Below are positions 8,991 to 17,650 of a DNA stretch of 55,955 nt, in pieces; the first letter of the stretch is position 1, and each line of letters starts with the position of its first letter. The translations under genes were made by a program, and so were the position numbers. A model generated the notes under the pieces. That model had not been told where the DNA came from. It saw nothing but the letters and a program-made list of their open reading frames with translations, and did no database searches. Where the stretch lies: NCBI GenBank assembly GCA_021824625.1, contig JAKAKE010000139.1:1-55955 (forward strand). Direction: 5' to 3'. This DNA is from Bacteroidota bacterium. GTDB lineage: Bacteria > Bacteroidota > Ignavibacteria > Kapaibacteriales > UBA2268.

Positions 8991-10193
8991 ATGGGACCTT
9001 TAGTACCTGAAATAATCGGTAATGAACTCAATTTTATAGTTGCTTTTCTTATAGGAATTGCATTTGGATTTATTTTGGAACAGGCAGGATTTTCTACATC
9101 AAAAAAATTAGTCGGTTTATTCTATGGTTACGATTTTACTGTTTTGAGAGTGTTCTTTACAGCCGGAATAACTGCAATGCTCGGAGTGATTGCACTAAAC
9201 CACTTCGGATTGCTGGACGTATCTTTAATATACATTAATCCAACATTCCTGTGGTCTGCAATTATTGGCGGAGCTATAATGGGATTGGGTTTTGTAATCG
9301 GTGGTTATTGCCCCGGGACGAGTGTGGCTGGAGCGGCAATCGGCAAAATTGATGCAATGTTCTTTATTCTCGGTTCTGCAGTTGGGGTTTTGATTTTCGC
9401 TGAAGGATATCCTGTTTTCGAGGGTTTATATAAATCTGCAGACTGGGGAAATGTAAGAGCGTTTGATTCGCTTGGCATCTCTCAATCATTATTTGCATTT
9501 CTTCTGACTTTTATAGCTGTCTTTGCATTTTGGGTAACAACGATTATTGAACAAAAAGTAAATGGTAAACCTAATCCTGAATTTAAGTCAAAGCCGCTTT
9601 ATGCATCGCTTGCAATATTAGCCATCCTTATGGGATTAACAGCGTTTATAATGCCTGACAGAAAAGAATCAATGATGAATAAAATAAATGACACCGGATT
9701 TGTAAAATCATACACAATGAATTCAATGGATTCCGATGAACTTGCATTTCGATTGATGTATGATGATAACAAATTGCGGATTTGGGATTTACGTTTAAAA
9801 AAAGATTATGATAAATTATCACTGCCTGGTTCGCATAATATTACAATGCAAAATCTATTTGATAATGCAACATCCAAATTGTTGTATATAGAAGGGAAAA
9901 TAAATATTTTTATCGCTGAAGATGAACTTCTATCCAAAAAAGCAGGTGTTTTGGCTTCTGAGCTTGGTTTGAATAATGTTTATTACCTCAAGGGAGGAAT
10001 GAATGAATTTTATTCATCAATCCTCAATTTTAAATGTCCGGTATTAAATCCAAATGAAAAACTATCGGATACCGATAGATTCAGGGCAGAAGCCTGTAAT
10101 GCTGTGCCTCAGTTAATAAAAGATTATAAGAAAAAACATTCTGCTGATTCAGAAGGCAATAAAAAATCAAAAAGAGCTTTGGGCGGTTGTTGA
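8991..10193 (+). CDS. YeeE/YedE family membrane protein fused to C-terminal rhodanese-like domain
   Basis: GFILEQAGFSTSKK and GGYCPGTSVAGAAIGKIDA signatures; C-terminal rhodanese-like fold region (IWDLRLKKDYDKLSLPGSHNI...GGMNEFYSS); ends KSKRALGGC. Confidence 0.85.
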   Translation: MGPLVPEIIGNELNFIVAFLIGIAFGFILEQAGFSTSKKLVGLFYGYDFTVLRVFFTAGITAMLGVIALNHFGLLDVSLIYINPTFLWSAIIGGAIMGLGFVIGGYCPGTSVAGAAIGKIDAMFFILGSAVGVLIFAEGYPVFEGLYKSADWGNVRAFDSLGISQSLFAFLLTFIAVFAFWVTTIIEQKVNGKPNPEFKSKPLYASLAILAILMGLTAFIMPDRKESMMNKINDTGFVKSYTMNSMDSDELAFRLMYDDNKLRIWDLRLKKDYDKLSLPGSHNITMQNLFDNATSKLLYIEGKINIFIAEDELLSKKAGVLASELGLNNVYYLKGGMNEFYSSILNFKCPVLNPNEKLSDTDRFRAEACNAVPQLIKDYKKKHSADSEGNKKSKRALGGC

Positions 10194-10361
10194 AGTAGTT
10201 TCTTAGTGTTATAAAAAGTATATATTTTCTATAAAAATATATTAAGCAAGTAGAAGATAGTATATATTCTAATAGACTTTTTAATTTGATTGTTGATTTA
10301 TTCGTTCAATCCATTTACTAAACCTTGGACACTTATTGATAACACTTGAAATTCAATTCAA

Positions 10362-12119
10362 TTACTTCCTCGGTGTGTCCGGTATCAACTCAAACATCTG
10401 CCAGTCGCCGATTTGGTCTGCATCTGCTTTTAATCCGAAGCCTCCGCCCCCGACTGCTGTAAGGTATTTACCATTGTTTGCCTTGAGAGCGAATTTGTTG
10501 TTTTCCAATTCAATATATTCAAATATTTCGTTGCTCCCTACACCCCTGCCGACGGCATTAGCAATACCTTTGTCAATTGATATATAGTTCCCGTTAAATG
10601 TTTTGAGTGCAACTTTATTTTTATTCACTTTCACAAATTCGAAATTTTCAAATTTTTCGGTTTTGCCGGCATTTACTAAAATCTTTTCACCGCCTCCGTT
10701 AATTGCACTGATATAATATCCATTGAATGATTTGAGCCATGCACGCCGTAGTTTGAGTATCTCGAATACTTCCCATTCGAGGATTTTATCACGGTTAGCC
10801 GATACCTCATGCTCACCGCCGCGAATTGCAGTGATATACTTGCCGTTTGCTCCTTTCAGAGCAATTTTGTTATTATCCAAATCTACGATTTCGAAAATTT
10901 CAGAAGCACCTATTATGTCTTTATTAGCCCTTATTATTTCAATGTTATCGGCAATACTGACATATTTGCCTTTTAGTGTTTTGAGTGCAATCTTATGGTC
11001 TCCTACGGGAATAACATAAAAAATTTCCAAGCCTCCTACACTTTCCCTGTCAGCAAGAATATTTCCTCCAATTTTGTCATCGGCACAAAGGTAAAAACCA
11101 CCTGAAGTGCGTAATGCAACTTTTGCAAATATAGTTTGCATATCCTGATACTCATCCTGCCAGGGGAGCTCTGCTTTCTTTGGAATGTCCAGAACCGGAT
11201 TACTCCTGTCTGCCATACCCCTCGATGCAATGTCCTGCTCACCTGATTGTGTAGAAGTAACCTTCTGAGTGTTAGTCGAAAGGAAAACAAAATCACCCTT
11301 ATCGAGATGAGGATTACGGATTTTCCCATACTGGGGATGCTGATTATTCCTTGAATAATTGATTACTTTTTCAGTCAGAAACTCGCCAAGCTCTGTACCA
11401 GTGATGAAACCATCGCGGTTGACATCCGCATCTCCGTCCAGCCCTGATACAAGCTGTTGACTAAAAACACTTTCATCGGGAACAGTCTCTTCTGCACTTC
11501 CGGAAGAGATAAATTGCCGTACCGGTTTTGCTGTTCTATATGAAATATTTTCAGGTATTGCCCTTGTGATAGCAAATATTGAACCTGAAAAACAGGCATC
11601 AAAAAGGAACAATGCGTGCTTTGCCTGAATCTGCTTTGCATAAACTTCAATCTGTTGCATTGTCATAGCACGTGAAAGAAATGATGCTTTGTCGACGTTC
11701 GGATTTGCCGCATCAACAGGAACGATGTAGCCCATCTCCTCTCCGTAGGATGTCTTGATTGTATGTCCATGCCCTGCAAAGTAGAATATAAGACGGTTTT
11801 CGGGGTCCATGCCGTATTTATTGATGAAATCCCTGTATGTTGCATCAATTTGCTTGTGGTCAACATCCACAACAGTAAAAACAATGAAGCCCTGCTTTTC
11901 GAGCGACTGTCTGACAGCATCAATATCTTTCTGAACACCTCGCAGTGCGGGCCATCCATTATTATAATTCACTTCACCGATAATCAAAGCATAGCTTTTG
12001 TTGTAAAGCTGTACGTTTTGCCCCTGCTCATCCGGCAATACAATTTGTGAAAATGTTATTGAATAAGCGAATAATAAAAACGCTATTAAAGCCGATGAAA
12101 AGTAGTATTTCGTTTTCAT
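10362..12119 (-). CDS. Secreted caspase-family (C14) protein with EF-hand-like loop and C-terminal fascin-like repeats
   Basis: Signal peptide; YFAGHGHT and LFDACFSGS catalytic His/Cys motifs; DADVNRDGFITGTEL loop; repeated ALKTxNGKYxSAxxGG units. Confidence 0.85.
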   Translation of the reverse strand: MKTKYYFSSALIAFLLFAYSITFSQIVLPDEQGQNVQLYNKSYALIIGEVNYNNGWPALRGVQKDIDAVRQSLEKQGFIVFTVVDVDHKQIDATYRDFINKYGMDPENRLIFYFAGHGHTIKTSYGEEMGYIVPVDAANPNVDKASFLSRAMTMQQIEVYAKQIQAKHALFLFDACFSGSIFAITRAIPENISYRTAKPVRQFISSGSAEETVPDESVFSQQLVSGLDGDADVNRDGFITGTELGEFLTEKVINYSRNNQHPQYGKIRNPHLDKGDFVFLSTNTQKVTSTQSGEQDIASRGMADRSNPVLDIPKKAELPWQDEYQDMQTIFAKVALRTSGGFYLCADDKIGGNILADRESVGGLEIFYVIPVGDHKIALKTLKGKYVSIADNIEIIRANKDIIGASEIFEIVDLDNNKIALKGANGKYITAIRGGEHEVSANRDKILEWEVFEILKLRRAWLKSFNGYYISAINGGGEKILVNAGKTEKFENFEFVKVNKNKVALKTFNGNYISIDKGIANAVGRGVGSNEIFEYIELENNKFALKANNGKYLTAVGGGGFGLKADADQIGDWQMFELIPDTPRK

Positions 12120-12248
12120 ATAATAGCCTCCGTAATGAAATCATCAATACTGCAACAAAAAAGAATAATTTATATCATATTAAATTATAATCTAATACTA
12201 AGGTTTCCAAATAAAATTTTGTAAAATCGATTAGAAATAATTAGTTAG

Positions 12249-12276
12249 ACCATTTTGTCCTTATGGACGAAATGGT
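12249..12276. other. Strong intergenic hairpin (12-bp stem, TTAT loop)
   Basis: ACCATTTTGTCC-TTAT-GGACGAAATGGT, one G-T wobble. Confidence 0.5.
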
Positions 12277-12334
12277 AATTGTGTATCTGTTTCTCTATAC
12301 AGAAATTTGAATTGAACAAATCTTGAAGTACAAA

Positions 12335-13207
12335 TCAAATCCCATTTTCATTTTTCAATTTATTAATCAATTTATCCACATCTTCATATACTTCAATAGT
12401 CTCTCCTTTTGCAGCTCTCAAGGCTAATTCAAGCGATGATATTTCTTGTACACCTATATATTCTATGAATTTTTCTAAATCCCCGGAATCTGCATAAGCA
12501 AGAGATTGCAAATACCCATACCTGTCATCAGTCGAAATAATGGCAGGTGGAAAATCGTGCATCATCAGAATAAAATTCATTAAAATTCTTGCCATTCTTC
12601 CATTCCCGTCATCAAACGGATGTATCCGGACAAACTGATAGTGAAATGTTGCCGCAGTGAGCAAAGGATGTTGCTTCTCATCATTTTTTCTGTACCAATC
12701 CATCAAATCTATCATTTTTGCAGGAGTTTCTTCAGGTGTTGCAAAATAGAATATACTTCCGTCTTTTGTTTTTACATGGTTAGGTAATTGTTTATATCTT
12801 CCCGGTACTACTTTCTTCTTAGTTGGCTGTCCGTCAGAAGTGATTGCATCAATATCATAAGGTTCACCGATTATTATTTCATGCATTTCCCTAATGAATT
12901 GCTCGGTAAGCGGCCTGTTTTTTTCCTTGACTATTTCATATATTGACTGAACTACCTTGTCATGTCCTCTCATTTCGATAATATCTTTTATAGGCTTTCC
13001 ACCTGCGGTTATACCCCAAAACAATAAGGCTTTTGTCTCACCATAAGTTAGGGTGTTTCCTTCAATATGACTTGAATGATAATTCCAGTCAAGCCTCATC
13101 TTCTGCATGAGTCTTTGTTCTTGTTCAGGTTTCAGGGGTTTATATTTTTCAACCTCAGCTTTTAACCGGTCAATACTATCAAGTAATTGCTTCAATTCAG
13201 ATTTCAT
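12335..13207 (-). CDS. Fic family protein (predicted AMPylase)
   Basis: HPFDDGNGRMAR Fic motif and N-terminal SSHIEGN inhibitory-helix motif. Confidence 0.92.
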   Translation of the reverse strand: MKSELKQLLDSIDRLKAEVEKYKPLKPEQEQRLMQKMRLDWNYHSSHIEGNTLTYGETKALLFWGITAGGKPIKDIIEMRGHDKVVQSIYEIVKEKNRPLTEQFIREMHEIIIGEPYDIDAITSDGQPTKKKVVPGRYKQLPNHVKTKDGSIFYFATPEETPAKMIDLMDWYRKNDEKQHPLLTAATFHYQFVRIHPFDDGNGRMARILMNFILMMHDFPPAIISTDDRYGYLQSLAYADSGDLEKFIEYIGVQEISSLELALRAAKGETIEVYEDVDKLINKLKNENGI

Positions 13208-13278
13208 TATTACACCTGATTATTAACAGAAAATAAAATCAAATATATAAATAATTCAATTATAATCTTAATTCCCAC

Positions 13279-13316
13279 TAAAAAAAATCCCACCTTGCTC
13301 ATTGCAAAATGGGATT
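13279..13316 (-). terminator. Rho-independent terminator, probably of glnA
   Basis: Minus strand AATCCCA..TTGC..GCAA..TGGGATT stem-loop followed by T-run. Confidence 0.55.
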
Positions 13317-13519
13317 ATAATCAATTAAAATTTACAATTTATAATTTTCAATTTTTAATAAATTTTAAAATTTATAATATCAAATGATGAAACAATAACA
13401 ATGAACAAGAAAAATTTATCTTGCTGTTTTAAATTTCAATTTATTTCATAGAAAATTCATTTTCAATTTTAAATTAAAAATTGAAAATTTAATCAATCAC
13501 AACTATTATCTTTATAAAA

Positions 13520-14881
13520 TTAAGTATCCAGATACCTGTCAAGCTCCCATTCGGTTACCTGCAAACGGAAATCATCCCACTCACTTGTTTTAGCTCTTAC
13601 ATATTTCTTCATAAAATCTTTGCCAAGTGTAGAGGCTATTACTTCATTCTTCTGAATTGCCCTGATTGCATGCCATAGTGAGTAAGGCAAAACTTCAATG
13701 CCGTGCTTTTCCAATTGAGCCATATCAAATTCAAACACATCCTCCTCGACAGGTTTTGGTGCAGTCATTTTCTTCTTAATGCCGTCCAATCCTGCTTTGA
13801 GCAATACAGCAAATGCAAGATAAGGATTCGAGCTAGGGTCCGGACACCTTATTTCGAGCCTGGTTGCTTTATCCTTACCGGGACTATATTTCGGGACCCT
13901 GATGAGTGCAGAACGGTTTATTTGTGCCCAACATACATAAGTCGAAGCTTCATACCCCGGAACAAGACGCTTGTAAGAATTTACAAGAGGATTCAGAATG
14001 GCACACATACCTTTGACATGATGCATCTGTCCTGCAAGATAATGATATGCAATTTTAGACAGTTTATATTTATCCTTAGGGTCAAAAAACAGGTTAGTTT
14101 TTCCATCTAATGAAAAGAGGCTTTGATGAACATGCATTCCTGTTCCGTTAACACCCGTAATCGGCTTTGGCATGAATGTAGCATGAATACCATGCATCTC
14201 TGCCACTGCCTTCAGCGTAGATTTCATAGTCATTACCCTGTCGGCAGTCCTCAAAGCATGCCCATACTTGAAATCAATTTCGTGCTGTCCGGGAGCTACT
14301 TCATGGTGGCTCGCTTCAACATCAATTCCCATCAACATAAGTGCTTTCATCATATCACGCCTTACGTCGAATCCCAAATCCAGAATCAGGTCGAAGTACT
14401 GACCCCTGTCATGTGTTTCAATTTTTTTATTAGCAGTGGTTTTTAAACCTCCATTCTCTTTCTTAAACAGAAAAAATTCAAGTTCAGGACCTGTATTAAA
14501 CATATAGCCCATATCTTCTGCTTCTTTCAATACTTTTTTAAGAATATATCTTGGGTCGCATTCGTAAGGTTTACCTTCGGGAGTATAAACATCACAAATT
14601 AATCTTGCTATGTTTTCACCGTCATTATTCAGCCATGGAATGACTGCATAAGTTGATAGGTCAGGCTTCAAAAGCATATCGCTTTCGAATATTCTTGTGA
14701 AACCTTCGATTGAAGAACCGTCGAACCACATCCCGAATTCCATAACATCCGGCATCTTCCCGGTAGGAATCGTTACTACTTTCGATTGTCCCATCATATC
14801 GGAAAACTGAAGGTTTACGAATTCTACTTTGTCTTTCTTAAACCTTTCAATTAATTCTTTGACTTTGTCGTTTTTTGCCAT
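13520..14881 (-). CDS. glnA: Type I glutamine synthetase (short, GSI-alpha-like)
   Basis: MWFDGSSIEGFTRIFESDMLLKPD, GTGMHVHQSL, NPYLAFAVLLKAGLDGI; 453 aa; no obvious NLYDLPP-type adenylylation site. Confidence 0.95.
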   Translation of the reverse strand: MAKNDKVKELIERFKKDKVEFVNLQFSDMMGQSKVVTIPTGKMPDVMEFGMWFDGSSIEGFTRIFESDMLLKPDLSTYAVIPWLNNDGENIARLICDVYTPEGKPYECDPRYILKKVLKEAEDMGYMFNTGPELEFFLFKKENGGLKTTANKKIETHDRGQYFDLILDLGFDVRRDMMKALMLMGIDVEASHHEVAPGQHEIDFKYGHALRTADRVMTMKSTLKAVAEMHGIHATFMPKPITGVNGTGMHVHQSLFSLDGKTNLFFDPKDKYKLSKIAYHYLAGQMHHVKGMCAILNPLVNSYKRLVPGYEASTYVCWAQINRSALIRVPKYSPGKDKATRLEIRCPDPSSNPYLAFAVLLKAGLDGIKKKMTAPKPVEEDVFEFDMAQLEKHGIEVLPYSLWHAIRAIQKNEVIASTLGKDFMKKYVRAKTSEWDDFRLQVTEWELDRYLDT

Positions 14882-15171
14882 GTAATTTCCCCTTAATTAA
14901 CAAGTAAATGGTAAATTGTCCTTACGTTTGCATTGCACCATTTTTCAAATGGTGGCAGGAGATTATTTAATTACTCACACAATAAATAATGTATTAGTAA
15001 TAATTATAATTTCAATTTTTTAATTTTTAATTTTTAATTTTTAATAAAATTCTAATTTTCAATTTTAAAAAACCCAATAATGCTGTATCTTTTTTTGATA
15101 AACTAATTAAGCTTTTAAAAATGTATTATTTAAAATTCATTTTAAATTTAAAATTATAAATTGAAAATTCT

Positions 15172-15729
15172 TCAAATAACAATCTTATCAAGTGTTGATT
15201 CAAACGGTACTCCCTTTGGTACCGGCGAAACATTCTGACCGAGATTTAATATTTTGGGTTTGTAATTCCTGTCCTGTATTTTTTCCTGCAGGAGCATCAG
15301 TCCTCTAAGAATGCCCTCAGGCCTTGGAGGACAGCCTGCCACGTAAACATCAACAGGTAAAAACAGGTCTATCCCCTGGACAACAGAATAGCTCCTGAAC
15401 ATACCACCAGTCGAAGCACATACGCCCATTGACATAACCCACTTCGGGTCGGGCATCTGGTCATATATTTTCCTTACAACCCAAGCCATTTTATATGTAA
15501 CAGTACCGGCCACCAGTAAAAAATCAGACTGTCTTGGTGTCATTCTGAAAACCTCCGAGCCGAACCGTGATATATCGAATCGCGAACAGGCAGCACCCAT
15601 CATCTCTATTCCGCAGCAGGAAATTCCGAGCGGCATGGGCCACATAGAATTTTTCTGTGCCCACTTGACAACCGATTCCACTGTCGTGGTAACGAAGCCC
15701 TGTCCGTCAAACATTTTTTCTAATCCCAT
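15172..15729 (-). CDS. nuoB: NADH-quinone oxidoreductase subunit B
   Basis: [39 protein letters not shown]. Confidence 0.95.
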   Translation of the reverse strand: MGLEKMFDGQGFVTTTVESVVKWAQKNSMWPMPLGISCCGIEMMGAACSRFDISRFGSEVFRMTPRQSDFLLVAGTVTYKMAWVVRKIYDQMPDPKWVMSMGVCASTGGMFRSYSVVQGIDLFLPVDVYVAGCPPRPEGILRGLMLLQEKIQDRNYKPKILNLGQNVSPVPKGVPFESTLDKIVI

Positions 15730-16082
15730 TTCAATGCACCCTTCCTGATTACGTAAATGTATCCTGCGAGCAGAAGCACAATAAATAAAATCATTGCAAC
15801 GAATGCTGTCGAGCCAAGCTCCTTGAACTGCACAGCCCAGGGGTACATAAACACAATCTCAATATCGAACAAAATGAAAAGAACTGCAACCATATAAAAC
15901 TTGACGGAAAATCTTTCCCTTGCAGTCCTGACGGGCGGCATACCGCTTTCGTAAGTCGAGGCTTTCTCTTTGGTTCTGCGTCTTGCTCCGAGCCATTCTG
16001 CCGCCAGCAGAAAAACCACTCCGATAGCAAAACCAAACACAACCATAAAAATCAGCGGAACATAATCAGAAAGCATATACAT
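15720..16082 (-). CDS. nuoA: NADH-quinone oxidoreductase subunit A
   Basis: [40 protein letters not shown]; overlaps nuoB start. Confidence 0.95.
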   Translation of the reverse strand: MYMLSDYVPLIFMVVFGFAIGVVFLLAAEWLGARRRTKEKASTYESGMPPVRTARERFSVKFYMVAVLFILFDIEIVFMYPWAVQFKELGSTAFVAMILFIVLLLAGYIYVIRKGALKWD

Positions 16083-16245
16083 ACCCTTTTTAAAAAAATT
16101 TTCATTTCATCCAGTATCAAAATTATCCACTTTTGCAATCAAAACCAATTTATCGCATTAATAAACGCTAAAATGTGGAAAAAATTTGAGATGTAGTCTG
16201 AACTTTGGTTTTTGTGATTTTTGTGATTATGATGATTTGGATTAA

Positions 16246-16324
16246 CCTCACACTTTATTGTGAGGTGGCTCGAAAGTAGCACCCGGACTGGTCTCGTCTC
16301 TCCCCCCATGCTGAAGCATGGGGT
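16246..16324. repeat. Structured repeat element, copy 1 (hairpin + conserved core + TGAA-loop hairpin)
   Basis: CCTCACA-CTTTAT-TGTGAGG; core TGAGGTGGCTCGAAAGTAGCACCCGGACTGGTCTCGTCTC; CCCCATGC-TGAA-GCATGGGG. Confidence 0.75.
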
Positions 16325-16336
16325 TATTCTAATTCC

Positions 16337-16411
16337 ATTACACTTTAGTGTGAGGTGGCTGGAAAGTAGCACCCGGACTGGTCTCGTCTCCCCACATACT
16401 GAAGTATGGGG
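16337..16411. repeat. Structured repeat element, copy 2 (direct repeat, 90-bp offset)
   Basis: Core 16351-16390 matches 16261-16300 at 39/40 positions; hairpin CATAC-TGAA-GTATG. Confidence 0.75.
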
Positions 16412-16517
16412 TTAAACTTATGCAGAGACGCAAGTTGTCTGAACTATGATTTGTGTGATTATGTTGATTTTACTTTTTACACCTACCTTGCCCTTCCTCA
16501 ATAATTAAGAGTTCTTC

Positions 16518-17627
16518 TCAGTTCACTTTGTCAAAATGGAGGCTGAATATGACTTCAGTACCAATTTGAACCTGGCTTTCGATTTTAAAAGTGCCGTCAT
16601 GGAGTTCGACAAGTTTCTTGGCTATTACCAAGCCTAACCCGATTCCCTGTTGCTCGTACACACTTCTGTCAAATTGTGAAAGGGCGGCTATGCTCGATAT
16701 TTGCTCCTGTGACATCCCTCTGCCGTTATCTTTGATTGAAATAAAAAATAAGTAGTCTTCAATCCATGAATTGATAAAGATTTTCGAGCCTTTCTCAGAA
16801 AATCTCAAAGCATTTTCAATTAACTCATCAATGATTTTGTGATAACTTTCGGAAGCAATTTGAGCTTTTATACCTGTTACATTGTTAAGGATATTCAAAT
16901 CACCCCTTCTGTCATATTTATCGGCTTTAAGGTGGGCAATATCCTCAACCATAGCTATTGGTTCAGGAGTTGAAAATGAGCGTAACATTGTTTTCTTTTG
17001 AGGACTCGATATTATTGATTCCAGGCTGACGTAAAAAAGGAAATTTTCTGTAATTTTCATTAAACGCATTGCTGATGATATTATATCGCCTGCAAGTTCT
17101 TTCACTTCTTTCGGTTCAATAGCTGCTTCCGAATTATTCAGATATCTTGCAGAGTTAATAACTTCGTTTAAAACAGTACGAAATTCATGGGGGAGGGCAT
17201 AAATAACGCTTTTACCTACCTTATCAACCTTGTCCTGCACGTGCTTCTCAATCAGCGTATGTCTTTTCCATTGAGCATCTATTGCCGCGATGAGTTCATT
17301 TCTTGTGTAAGGTTTTACGATGTAATCATCAGCACCCTTCTCCATGCCTGCCCTCATATTCTTCTTCTCGGTCAATGCTGTCAGGAATATAAACGGGGTG
17401 GTCGCTGTATTCGGTAAATTCCTGACTTTTTCCAATACACCATATCCATCCAAACCGGGCATGGAAATATCACATAAAATAAGGTCGGGTGTTACATTAT
17501 AAGCTATTTCAATACCGGTTAATCCGTCCGAAGCAGTGAAAACTTCGTATCCTTCAAAACGTAACAGCGTTGATGTACTATCGAGTATATATTCTGCATC
17601 ATCAATCACTAATATTTTTTTTGTCAT
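16518..17627 (-). CDS. Response regulator receiver / histidine kinase hybrid
   Basis: REC (VIDDAEYILD..LCDISMPGLDGYG..KPYTRNEL); H-box HEFRTVLNEV; HATPase DNGRGMSQEQ..GIGLGLVIAKKLVELHDG. ATG at 17627 preferred to the TTG at 17654. Confidence 0.9.
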   Translation of the reverse strand: MTKKILVIDDAEYILDSTSTLLRFEGYEVFTASDGLTGIEIAYNVTPDLILCDISMPGLDGYGVLEKVRNLPNTATTPFIFLTALTEKKNMRAGMEKGADDYIVKPYTRNELIAAIDAQWKRHTLIEKHVQDKVDKVGKSVIYALPHEFRTVLNEVINSARYLNNSEAAIEPKEVKELAGDIISSAMRLMKITENFLFYVSLESIISSPQKKTMLRSFSTPEPIAMVEDIAHLKADKYDRRGDLNILNNVTGIKAQIASESYHKIIDELIENALRFSEKGSKIFINSWIEDYLFFISIKDNGRGMSQEQISSIAALSQFDRSVYEQQGIGLGLVIAKKLVELHDGTFKIESQVQIGTEVIFSLHFDKVN

Positions 17628-17650
17628 TACATATTTCCTATAATTATTAA

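Noticed and set aside
11036-11959. Alternative-frame ORFs within the caspase gene
   Set aside because: Fully embedded in a well-supported CDS with no recognisable domains.
16139-16372. ORF MLLSSHLTLKCNGIRITPCFSMGGETRPVRVLLSSHLTIKC...
   Set aside because: It is the translation of the two direct-repeat elements on the minus strand; the repeated peptide reflects the DNA repeat, not a gene.
16246-16411. CRISPR array interpretation of the tandem repeats
   Set aside because: Only two units, repeats contain two distinct hairpins, no regular unique spacers, and no cas genes in the window.
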